A DNA stretch of 64,000 bases from Holothuria scabra (Eukaryota > Echinodermata > Holothuroidea > Aspidochirotida > Holothuriidae): assembly GCA_037179385.1 (NCBI GenBank), contig CM074187.1, forward strand, positions 2,728,001-2,792,000, written 5' to 3'. Position numbers and translations under genes: made by a program. Positions 49,801 to 61,800 of this stretch are shown piece by piece; position 1 is the first letter of the stretch, and each line of letters starts with the position of its first letter. The notes below the pieces were generated by a model that worked only from the letters and a program-made list of their open reading frames with translations, was not told the origin of the DNA and made no database searches.

Positions 49801-52800
49801 TGTCGTAACTTGGCTACACTGTGAATGACTGCTAAATCTGTTGTCCTAGCTGTGTGACACTGCATATGATGGGTATCCTTCGTTTGTTACATGAACCAAA
49901 CATGTCACACTATGTCTAGCCAATCATTGATACACCCTGATAAGATTGTTAGCTGTGCGTACTTAAAAGAGGAACCGATTGTGTCCCAGTGGTGCTTAAA
50001 GTCTATATTTCTTCCAATGTATAACTGATAAATTCATCCCCTGACCCTGGTCACTGTTTACTTCTCATTCTTGTTCTGCAGTAAGTGAGCTTCCCAAGTC
50101 AACTAATGAAACTTTATAAATGTATTTACAAATAATAATAGGACCTGTAAGTAAGAACTTGGTCCTCAGCAGATGGCTACTTTATACTGTTATTTACTAC
50201 ATTCAAGGGCATTTAAGCAGTTCCTCTATCATGTTGAAACAACAGCTCAATCTTGCAAATTTCTTCTTTCCATTCCAAGTATCTCTTATGGTTATTAATT
50301 CAGGGCTCAATTTTCATGGTTGTCCGATTTTCCAGGACTACTAAAATTCCATACGGACAACCAGTAATTAAAGGTTGGTTGTCCCTTGAGCACCCATTTT
50401 CCTCTCAGATTGAAAAAGTATACTGCTGACTGATAAACTCTTTTAAATTTTTGCATCATAGTTTCATAACATATTTCAGACTTGGAGTGTTTCTGACTCT
50501 CAAACATCACATCTTTTCATTCTTCAAGATAGATAATACATGAAAACAACTAGCCAACTGTTTTGTAATTGTGTGAAAAATGTTTACAACCAAATGTTTA
50601 CAACCAAATTTCCTTGTGGACAACTAAATTGAATGGAATGGTTGCGTGAAGGACAGCCATATATTTTTCTGAAATTCAAAGCGTAATTAATCAGGTCATA
50701 CTGTAGATATCACCTCCTGAAAACAATGGGTTTCTCCTCATTCATGTTAAGATTCAGTGAGAAAAGTATTGTCACATGATTCCCAAGACCCATTCATGAA
50801 ATTTGGAAGACTATTACATTAAAATTGAAATTAGGGTAACTGCATATTCCTTTAGGAACATCTTCATAGTTGCAGAACTGTTCCAAAGTTACTGAAAACT
50901 GCAAGACTTGCGGTGTACTGTACTTTGACAGTAGACATCATATTGTTCAATAATATAGCTTCCAGTTTCCTTATCCCAAATATTTCAAATACTCCTTACA
51001 AATTTAACAGTAATTTATGTCTCTAATCTCAACTACATCCTGCAATTTTAATTCTTTTCCTTAAAGACTGTCAATATGTCCACTCCGTACTTTCATTTAA
51101 TAACGTAAAAATATTTTGTGTTGAATCTTTGTACATAGCCTCTCCTGCCTGAAATATGTTGTACAGTACATACTCTTTATCGCCTCAAATCATTGAGCAA
51201 CAGGTGACTGTTCATGATTTCAGTTATGATTTGAATTTGCATATTTAAACAACAATGCAACATATTAAATCAACAATGGACCATGTACACTAACACCGGA
51301 TAATACAAGATGTCTGAATACATCAGTGCACAGTGGTTTCATTAACCCACGAGAGGGCGTTACTCTGTACTCATAGCCCAGGTCCTAGGTCTCAGGTCCA
51401 GACTGCTTAATCCTGTCCCTTCATACACAACAATATTTTTATTTTAAAAAAAAAAATCACAAATAACCACATTGCAACCCTCGGTAAAATGTAGCACAGT
51501 ACTAGTATAAGATAAGCATATTTATCCATTATCTTGAGTTTTAAATGCACAAATGTTTGGGTGAACAAATTTGTCGGTTGTTTCAGAAATGTTCGTAATT
51601 TGTGGAATTTTTTTCGTAGTTGCCTCTTTTACATTGAATTGTATCTGATTGTATGTAATTTGGGCTGATTCAGTAAAAAACAATATTTCCTTTTAATTGT
51701 TCTTTAATTACATTTTTATAACTTTTCTCATTACCATTCATCTGTAAATAATTAAATACTCTACCAGCAAATTTCTGGATAGACATATTAAGTTAGACAG
51801 ACAAAATTTATTTTTATATTAGGCAGCCTTAAGTGTCATCAAAAGTTGTTACACAAAGCATTTTTCCAAAGATGATGTATACAGTAGCATTGAGCATGAA
51901 TCTAGTCTGATTTATGTGCAACTCTAGGTTACATTAAGACATGCTTGAAAAGAACATTGCCATTTCCACTCACAGTTCTTGTTGTACTTACATTACAGCA
52001 AGGAAAGCAAAACATAATATCAGTTTTCAGTAACAATATCACAAGTCCCATCATTGTTAAGAAGATTGGATGATGTACATAAAGGGGAGCAGAAAAAGAG
52101 TTCTTCCCACCAGACAGACTTTCTCAACTTGCCAAAGGGAATTTGATTTACAAGTTTGTGATAACAATCTCCAGGATAAATTGGCAGGTCAGGATGTTTT
52201 TTGAACTCTTGCTATGCATACACAAATAAAAATGCACTATAAAATGTTTATATGCAAGCAAACTTTGTTCAAAGCTTTCTTTGTTCACTCCTGAAATACT
52301 GATCCCTCATACTGTAGAAACTCAATCTGAAGTTGGCAATTACCCCAAGAAGCCTAGAATTACAGTATAGGCTTGGGCCATACAGTAGAACTCCCCACTC
52401 CTGGTTTTATTCCCCAAGAAATAACCCCAGGGCTTGTGGTAGGTATAATCTCGAAGGGAAATGCTGGAGGAGGGGTAGTTGGGGGGGCAGTCACCACTGT
52501 GTATGTAATGGGTTCACCACTGTTTATGTTAGGGACAACCATTACTTAGCTTGTTAGTTAGTTATATGGAGTTTTTCGGCCCAGTTTCCAAACAAGTGGT
52601 TCTAGTCAAGCAGGCCCCAGCATTTTTTCCAGTTGAGGCTCACTGGCTTATTTTCCCTACTGCATTGATTAAGCTGAGCACCAAGCACTATCGTAGTAGG
52701 TTTCATTTGTAAGGTCTTTGTTATGACCCAGCCAGGACTTGAACTCCTGACCTTCTAACCTTGGGTTGGATGCTCTAACCAGTAACCACTTGACCATGCA

Positions 52801-55800
52801 GTCAGTTGTCACATACCTTATACTTTATGATTTGAAAATCTCAGAGGGAAGTGGTGTTTGATTATCTGGAGCTCAAGTCTAGGAATCGTGCCTTTTCATG
52901 CTACCCCCACCCCCTCCACCCCCCCCCCCCAAAAAAAAAAGGCAGTTAGCTGGTAGCTTTCACATCTGAAATCAATTACCAACCTGTTTTACTCAAGTTT
53001 GATGTGCGACAAGAGAATGATTGAGGATTAATATTATGCGGATCTTTGTCAGTTTGTAACGACACACCAACACAACTTTGTTGTACTGAACATCGTCAAC
53101 TAAATAAATAGGTAAAGGTTAAATAAGGTTTCCAAGGACAAGGTGCAGGCTCAAGTTTGGTTTCAAATACAGTTCCAACATGGTGCAATGCCTTCCCTTT
53201 AGTTACCTCTTACAGCAGACAGGAAATATGATGGGCATATTCTACAACCCCCAGCCCACATGGTGACAACCTGAAAGGGCTTGCTGGGTTTTGTGGCGCA
53301 GACAAACTGCCAGTCGTGGAATGGGTAAGATGGGTCTTATATAGGCATGTTATAGGCAAAAGTTGGGACAACTACTGGCCACATATAACCTCCACACCCC
53401 ACCTGGGTGCAGTTTAACATCATACACAGGATGATATTTGTGTGTGGAATACTATTCAAAGAACATTGTATGATAGATACGGTTTCCTTCAGGTTATGGA
53501 AGACATGTAAGATCACGCAATTGTACATTTGTATTTTTCATGTCAAGGTTATTAAATTTCAATTTTTGGTTTCGATAATAAGAGAAATCAATGCATTCAT
53601 GATGGTGTGCGTATGTGTGTACTTGTATTGTAGTAGAAAGAGGGGACCCACACAATGTCCTTCTGATGGAAATTCAATAGATTTTTGGAGTCCTCTCATG
53701 TCCAAACAATATGTGCCTATCTGTGCATGTGTTTGTGATGCTTTGCTTGTTAACACTATCTCAAGATAGGAATGTCTGACAGTTTTCAAACTTGGTACAT
53801 AGATGCACCATAATAAGAGAGAGAACCAATTCTGAAAACCTTAGTAACATAATATCCTAATATAGAAAGCTTAGATAGATGTCATATCTGGGTATGTGGA
53901 TATGTTGTGGTCAGGAGATGGCCCCTATTGTTTTTTTGATGGAGGTCAGAGGTTATCCTGGGTCACTGAAGGTTAAAATGTGAATGATAACCTTGTTAGG
54001 TGTTGACACATCTTAAAGTGGCAAACTTAAGTAGACTTTACGTGTGGTATGTGGATGCATATTATGGCACAAAGGCGCCTCCTATTTTGGTTGGCAGAGG
54101 TCAAAGGTTATCTGGGGTAACAACATCATTTTTTGAACATGCTAGTATAACATTTGAGTAAGAAAATAATGGTGCATAATGGCACTATCTGAAAGAAACA
54201 TTTATGTATCATTGAAACCTCATTGCGTTTTCATTTTGGTTTTGAAAAACATCTCTAGAACTCGACTGTCATGAAAACCTATACCATGTATAATTCAGTA
54301 TGGGTGTTCGCTGCAGAGTATAACAGTTCACCTAAGTTAACTTTAGTCCCTCTGTAAGTTTTAACCAACCCAAGGCATGGGAGCTATTGTAGCCATCTCT
54401 GACTTAAATCTGTTTCAAGCAATAATGTCCCCAGTGAGTGAGGTTACAAAACTGGGAAAACAAGTGGACGTGCTACTGGTAGTAGCCATTTTTGACCAAA
54501 CAGAATAAAAGTGTACTGTTTGAATGAAGGACAATCACAGTGTAGTTATCAGAGTGGACTGTTTTACAACTCCAATCCAATGCCCATATGTTTGGAAAGA
54601 GAGTTGCTGGCCAACAAGATCCCGGCAAATAATGAGTGAACCTACATATAACTGGGAACACAACTGTACAGTACTATAGCTAGGAGCCATTGTTGACCAA
54701 ACAAAATAAAAGTGTATTGTTTGAAGCAAGGACAATCAGGGTGTAGTTATCAACTGTTTTACAACTGGCTATGCCCAAATATATTTGGAAAGAGGGTTGC
54801 TAGTTTCAGTGCCATGAAGGTTTCAATACACAGTTCAAAGGGCAAATCCTCTGACCCCAAACTACAATTTTTGTAGTGGTTTACAGAAATCCTGAATTGG
54901 CCCAGCTCTTTGATTGACAGCTAGTTCAAACAATGCAAAGTGCCATAGCTTGTATTACACAGCCAGCACTGCACACTGAGTGTTTTGATTGCACACTGGG
55001 GTCTTGTATATTCACCCTGAAGCAATAAACTGACATTGTGTCTGGATGAGGATGAGTTTTAGACAGTTGTGGGAGGGGCTTAAGTAAGAAGGTTGGGAGA
55101 ATTGGAACTGTTTGGGGTGAGAGGATCAGGTCTTAAAGCTTCATTATAGGTTATATCTTATTTTTACAGCCGTCCCAAAGAATGTGGACTACAAGGATCT
55201 TAGAAGTGAACTTGAAAAACTTCCAGGGGTCTCTATGGCCCACAGCCTTCATGTTTGGTCTTTGACAACCACTTGTTCTGCATTAGCTGTCCATCTAGCT
55301 GTTGGTAAGTTTGAAATTCTAGCATTTTTTATTTACTAAAAAGAAGGGTCATCGGTCACATCAGATTTTAATACGTTCGAGAGATGGGTCTACTTATTCT
55401 AAGCATTAAATTCAATGTGTAGTTCTCAAGTTGTCACATTTTCAACCAAAAGTGAACTTGATGCTATGTTCCTCACATGAACGAACAGTCTCTTGTTTTT
55501 CTTTTAAACTTAAAAAAATTTCACAACAAAAGTTATCCTCATCAATTCTTCACTATCAGAATGTTAATGTAATCAGTGTCATCAGCATTTCACAAACTTG
55601 TCATTCCCCAGCCCTGGGAGGTTCTACCCTTATAAACTTCAATGTCAACACAACAGATAGCAAAAATAAAAAAGAAACAATGTATAACTTCAATGTGAGG
55701 AATGGAAGGGTATAACCTCTACTGCCCTTAAAGGGACAATCAGAGTTTCTTTCAGCAATATTCTCCACAAAAATTCTGTACCAAGATAGTGCATTGAGTT

Positions 55801-58800
55801 CATTGAGTTATAATCAACCAAAAATAATCATGATCATTTGGCAGTGTGTGAAATATAAATACATTAGTCATATTGACAAAAAATCAATGGGAGAATCTTC
55901 ATCCCCCCTCTACTTACCCCTTATTCACATATTTAATCCCCACTTACCCTCAACTAACCCTCGAAAACTAACAGCACTGAGAGGGAGGGTGCCCTTGCTG
56001 CCTTCAACTGGTGTGATCACAACTTTTGGCCTTGTGTGACAGGAGTCATATTGAATAAAGATCAGTGAGAGATGTTAAAACTCTAAAATGTATTCAATGA
56101 ATCATCAGTGAGTTAATTTTAGTCAATACTGTCACCTTAAATGGTACTGTATGAGAAAGGGGGTGGGATGATAATTCCCACAGTAAATGAAACATGGCAC
56201 TCAAAGACATGTGGACAACTGATTTCCCACAAATAGACCTTAGAAAAATCATCGGGTGGGTCGCTTAATATCATCTTATGTTATCATAGGCATAACATTA
56301 CTTGTAGACATCAATGCAACTAAGCATGTAAAAAGCTCAATCCTCAATACAATTAGAATTTATAGCTTGACTACCATCTTGATAAATTCGTGTTTGGTGA
56401 CTGTGTTCTTGAGTCTTCATTGCAATGGGCACGGTGGTTTTTATACGTGCTAAAAGTTTATATTGAACTGCATCTGGCCATAAACAAAAAAATCTTAAAC
56501 AACAAAGAAAATTAATACTGTATTGCCTTTACATGATTGATCAATACCTGTGTAGTTCTAACATATTCAAAGATGCACTTTCATATATTTTGAATCATTT
56601 TATACAAAATTCTGCAAAAGTTTTCAAATATTGCACACAAAAAAGAGTTATTAAAATGAAATGATAAAAAGAGTGGTTAAAATGTTAAAGTTTATTCACT
56701 TATTTAAACAAATTGGACCAATGGGCAATAATTTGTGACTTTCTTGTTGTACAACTTACATAACCTGCTTTGTTTCCCTATAAAATTAAAAATGTTTTTA
56801 AGACCTTAAACACCTTCTGTTTGCTTGCATGGCATGTTGCACAAAGAGGGCTTAATTAATTAAATCACCCCATAAGAGTAAGAGTAAGGGTGCCATCACA
56901 CCTTGGTACAAGGTGCAGTAACTTTCAGAAAAACAAAGAAACACAAAGACTGTAATTTGAGTGGTTCAACAATGACATCTTAAAGTATTGTGCAATATGG
57001 CATTTTTAGTTGAGTCAATAAACTTACACATTTTGTATCTCAGCTCAGGAATGTCCTACAAAGATGGGAATTGGACTGTTAGAATTCATTTTTCATGCTC
57101 TTAAATATATATTTTTGAATTTTATGACTTGAGGTTCACTTTAAATATTTACAGACCTTTGTTCATATGGCCATAAAAAACCACTTGCCTGCTTCATTAA
57201 ACTTTCAGTTCTAAATGTCTTATTGCAGCCTTGTCTGTGTTTCTTTTCACTGGTTTCACTTTTGATATAGGGAATAGAAACAGTCTGTGTCAAGTAAGAG
57301 TTCACTGGAGCAAGGAATATTGCAAGTGACACAAAAGGACTGTTGTATCTTTACTTCCTTAAACTTGTGTGTATATTTAAATGCAGAGTTGTAGCCAGGA
57401 TTGTCTGAAGGGGGAGGGACATATTACATGTTGTATGGTTACTGGCCAGGGGAGTTGACTGAGGGGAGGGAGGGGATCCCCTTAAAAATTTATTTGAAAA
57501 ATCAGATGTATGTCCTTAACTACAATCCTGTGCCAATTACAATAGGCTACCCTTGGGAGTGAAAGTCGTGTTAAAATATTTTAAGGTACTGAACTTTCAG
57601 GTGAAAAACTTCTCTTAAAATTACTGCAATGGAGTGAGATAATACTGAAATGGAACCATCAAACCCATTTGATAAATGTCTTTATGTCTGTAAACTTTAC
57701 AGTTGGTTGGAAACTGGGCCATAAAACTCCATCAGACCTATGTGTAACCTTTAATAAATGTTACAATATAAACAGGAGATGTTCACTTTATAATCATGTT
57801 ACACCATTCCAGTCTCAAATTCCACCTAGGAACTTTGGAAATTGCTGTTTAACCTAATTTAGCAGAACTAGTACTTCTCACATGAACATGGACCTTGCTT
57901 ACTTTCAACATTTTGGTGATCACTACTTGCAGTACCAGCAAACAAATGCTTTAATATTGTGTATTTAGAATATTAACCGTGCACTGGTTGATTAAATTTA
58001 CTTTGAATATGATAACCCATGGCATTATGCAAGTGAGAAATTGATTGTAAGCAAACAAAGAATTGTAAGCATTGTAAGGTCTGACATGAACATTGCTTCA
58101 ACAACTCATGAAACAGTGACAGAACAGGACTTCCATTGCACTAATTGTGTGTGTGAGAGAAACTTTCGAACAAAAGAAAGGAACATTTGTTCTTAAATTT
58201 ACACAGTGAAACAATGGGACTTAACACCCAGTAAATCCAGCTGAAAACATTGTCACAGAGTTTTGTGGAATCAAGGCACTTGCTTTGGTGTATAATAGCT
58301 ACTATAGCAGTGCTATTGTACAGCGGATTGCTGCGCAATGCATTGTGTGAATTCCAACTTGAAAATCTGTGAAAAAAGTTTCCATAGTGATAATTTCTGT
58401 CAGTAGCCCGATGAATCAATATTTCATGGAACTAATTTGGAGTTCCACCTATTAACTTTTGATGATAATTTAGGAGTGCCTGTTTCATTATTTTTAGAAA
58501 TTATTTTTGCAATCTACACTACAATTCTGAGTGCTCGTAGGACTTTCTGTGCCGAATTGCCATGCTCTGGTTGAATCTCTGCCTTATGTTTAATGGGTGT
58601 TGATTTGCAGCGAGTTTCACCTTTTGTTTACAGATATGTTGGGCATAGTGTGACAAAATGTTTTCCAAACTATTGTAACAGGAGGTAGAGATTATCAGAA
58701 CACTTCACATATGTCAATGCATGCTGTTTTCAGACTGATTTACATTTGTCAGAAATCCTACTTTTCTCTCTTATGGTACCAGTATCATGGTATTAATGGT

Positions 58801-61800
58801 ACCATTTGTGCCATACTTACTGTACCAATTATCAGCGGTACTGAAAATGTAAGTCTAGCTATGCCACTTTTGCAATTCTGTGAATGTGATGATTGGATGT
58901 GAATCTCCAGTAATGATGAATGATCATACCTACAGTATTTATTTACTAATGGGGTATTAACGTTGACCAGGCTAGGTGTCATAGAACTACATCTGATGTA
59001 CAGTAGTTTCAGGTGTATTAAGACAGAAAAGGAACCCAAATTGTTAAATTATCTGCTTACCATGGGCCAATCAGAGTCATTGTACATTTCTGGTTCATTT
59101 ATTAAGAGTCTAACTTCAAAATACTGTTGTTTAAAATGAGCACTTATCTGCAAATTGCTTTCTTGTAGAATGGTACTACTATAGCTTGAAGTCTCATTCT
59201 TCAATTAGACTTTATTTACAGTGTGCATCTCATCTTGGCTTCTTGTTGCTGTAGGAGAGTGCTTGTGGTGATCTCTTTGGTGTTACAAATGATTATTTTG
59301 AACTGATAAGCCACAATTGACACAGTTGCAAAGAGAAGGATGTAATGTAAGATCTAGTCCAAAGTCCAACTCCTCAAAGATTATTCCTGAAAAGAAAGAG
59401 TTTTGGAAAAACTCATGCAAATGCACATTTAGGCATGTCATCTGGATTCATGAAAAAGGCTGCAGGTGAATTATTTTGTCTCTTGTATAGTAGATTTTGC
59501 CAGCTGTTATAATATTAAAGGAATAAACTGCATTTGTTGGATTCCAAATTTGGAAAAATAACAGCCTCAATGCTGCCACGGTTGCTAGTGGCTTCTGCAT
59601 ATTGTTATAATGGCCAGTGTGTTCGAGAACGAATTAGAATGCAGTATTTCAAGTAACCAGTCAACAAAGGTGGTAAATCAAGTATTTGTAATGTGTGGGT
59701 GCAAATTGGGTTACCACAATTAGTTGCCAAGTTAAAAGACTGATGCCAAGTTTAAATCTGAAATTGAATACTTCCTTATAGAGAACTGAAACAGATTTTG
59801 CAAGTTATTTGGACAGAATTTGGAAGTTACAGTATTTGCCAGAGCTACATGCCCCCTCAATATTGAAACCAAAACAAACAAGGAGAACCTACAGTTGTTT
59901 GGACCAAAATCTTCATAAGTTATAATCCAGAAACTGTTCCAGTATTTGTTATTAAAATATGAAAATATTTTTGTTTCACTTGATTGAAAGCAGTTGACAG
60001 AATACTCCTTGAAGGCACATTATAATGCGTGGTAGTACTGCTGTAGGGATTTTGAAAAACATTTTCACAGGCTACAGAATTTTGCAGCCTGGAGGACTGA
60101 CTAGGATGCTTTGCTTAGAATATCACAGTTTTTAAGTAATCCAAGGAGTTACTCTCTTCCTGGAGACAACAAAAAAATATTAGTAATGGTTAACCTAATG
60201 AGCAAGTATAAATTAAGGTTGGATGTTATATCTCAATTATGTTAGTCTTCATTAAAGGGCCAGTCGTCTCACCCCAAACTACAATTTTTGTAGAGGTTAA
60301 CCGAAGTTCTCAATTGGCTCAGCTCTTTGATTGAAAGCTAATTCAAACAATGCAAGGTACCATAGCTCTTATTGCACAGCCTATACTGTACTGAGAGTGT
60401 TTTTGATTACACATTGGGGCAGACAAGTAGCCAGGATTGTGTCATGGTGGTGGGGGGGGGGGGGGTTAGTGTCAAGGGGGGGACATGGGACATGACAAGA
60501 GGGAAAAGTCTAAGAATAGAGAGAAAATACTGCCATTTTAGTTGTTTTTTGCATTGCAAGGTTGGTCTTGGGGGGTTCTAACCTCGAAACTACCACCCCC
60601 ACCCGTGGCTATGCCACTGCATTGGGGTATTGTGTGCTCACTCTGAAGCAATAAACTGAGGTTGTGTCTGCATGAGGATGAATTTTGAAACAGTTGTTGG
60701 AGAGGCCTAGGCAAGTAGGTAAGGAGAATTATAACTGTTTGAGGTGAGAGGATCAGGCCTTTAAATTAAAAATGTAAATTAATTGAATGCCAGTGATAGG
60801 AAACCTAAATTAGTCCATTACTGTAAAAAATGCAGTTTTCATTGCAGCTTAGTGGAAAAGTGACATCTACAGAAATTATGCAAACAAGTTTTTTCAGTTC
60901 TTCAAATGTCATTCTGCAGTGTAACAATTTCTTGTCTGATATACCATTTTAACTTTTTTAAACTTTGCAAGGAAACTTGGTTCAAACTGCTCCCCTTCCC
61001 TTTGTAACACTGTTACTATATTTTATGGTAGAGTCGTGGTAATTGCTAGTATGTTCCCTACTCAAGATATAATTTCATAGGCACTGTCAACAAATATATT
61101 TCAAATTCAAATAGGAAAATTGCTTCAAGTATAACCTTGTTCAAAATAATCCCAAAATTCCCATTTGAGAAAGAGATGGCACAAGGTCGGGCCATGTGCC
61201 ATTCATATTACTCTTCAACAAATTAAGCCTCTTCAACAAAATAAGCAGGTACCCCATGCACTATTCAATGTAAATATCACATGCACTCTTCAAAACTTTT
61301 ATTTTTCTTCTTCTTCCAGAGATGTTCATTTACCATGATAGAAGTAAAGCATAATGGCAAAACCTGGCAGTGATCTAGAGAAACACCCCAAAATCTCCAT
61401 GGAGCTTGTAGTTTTTGTAGTCCCTCCCATAAAAAATCAACATTATGTAAAAAAGACTAAACATCAATAAGAAGTAGGAATACATCAGCTTTATTTGTGG
61501 ATGAAATTATTTTTCAATGATTTTTAAATGAGAATAATGTATTGCAACACTGATTCAGAGTGGGATAGAATTTCATAATTAAATTGCACAAAAAAAAAAA
61601 AATAAAGGTGTGTTTGGAAAAGGGCAGCCTTAATCGAGAGGATGTAAAGTGAGTTACTGATACAAGTATTGGATGTGAGGGAGTTTAACTTCTAAATTTA
61701 AGTAATGAATTGAAAAATTTGGAAAGGATATTCTTAAACGGAGAAAACGTAAAAAATTCCAACCTGATATTGGTGAATAATATCTGATCTCTTTTGTATG

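Larger units (their letters stand above)
48654..55169 (+). other. Intron 5 of the zinc transporter
   Basis: 6.5 kb from GTAAAG to TTTACAG. It has the split 43-bp minisatellite, a SINE, a 201-bp tandem duplication and a TTAA MITE that ends 37 bases from the acceptor. 49890-52550 shows only AT-rich sequence, with a possible decayed CAGGGCTCAATTTTC-type terminus at 50303. 53880-54120 holds two loose units of a GAGGTCA-AGGTTATC-GGGT motif. Confidence 0.85.

Noticed and set aside
49389..49885. CRISPR-like array
   Set aside because: The 43-bp units are directly adjacent and diverge throughout, with no unique spacers; the sequence context is eukaryotic.
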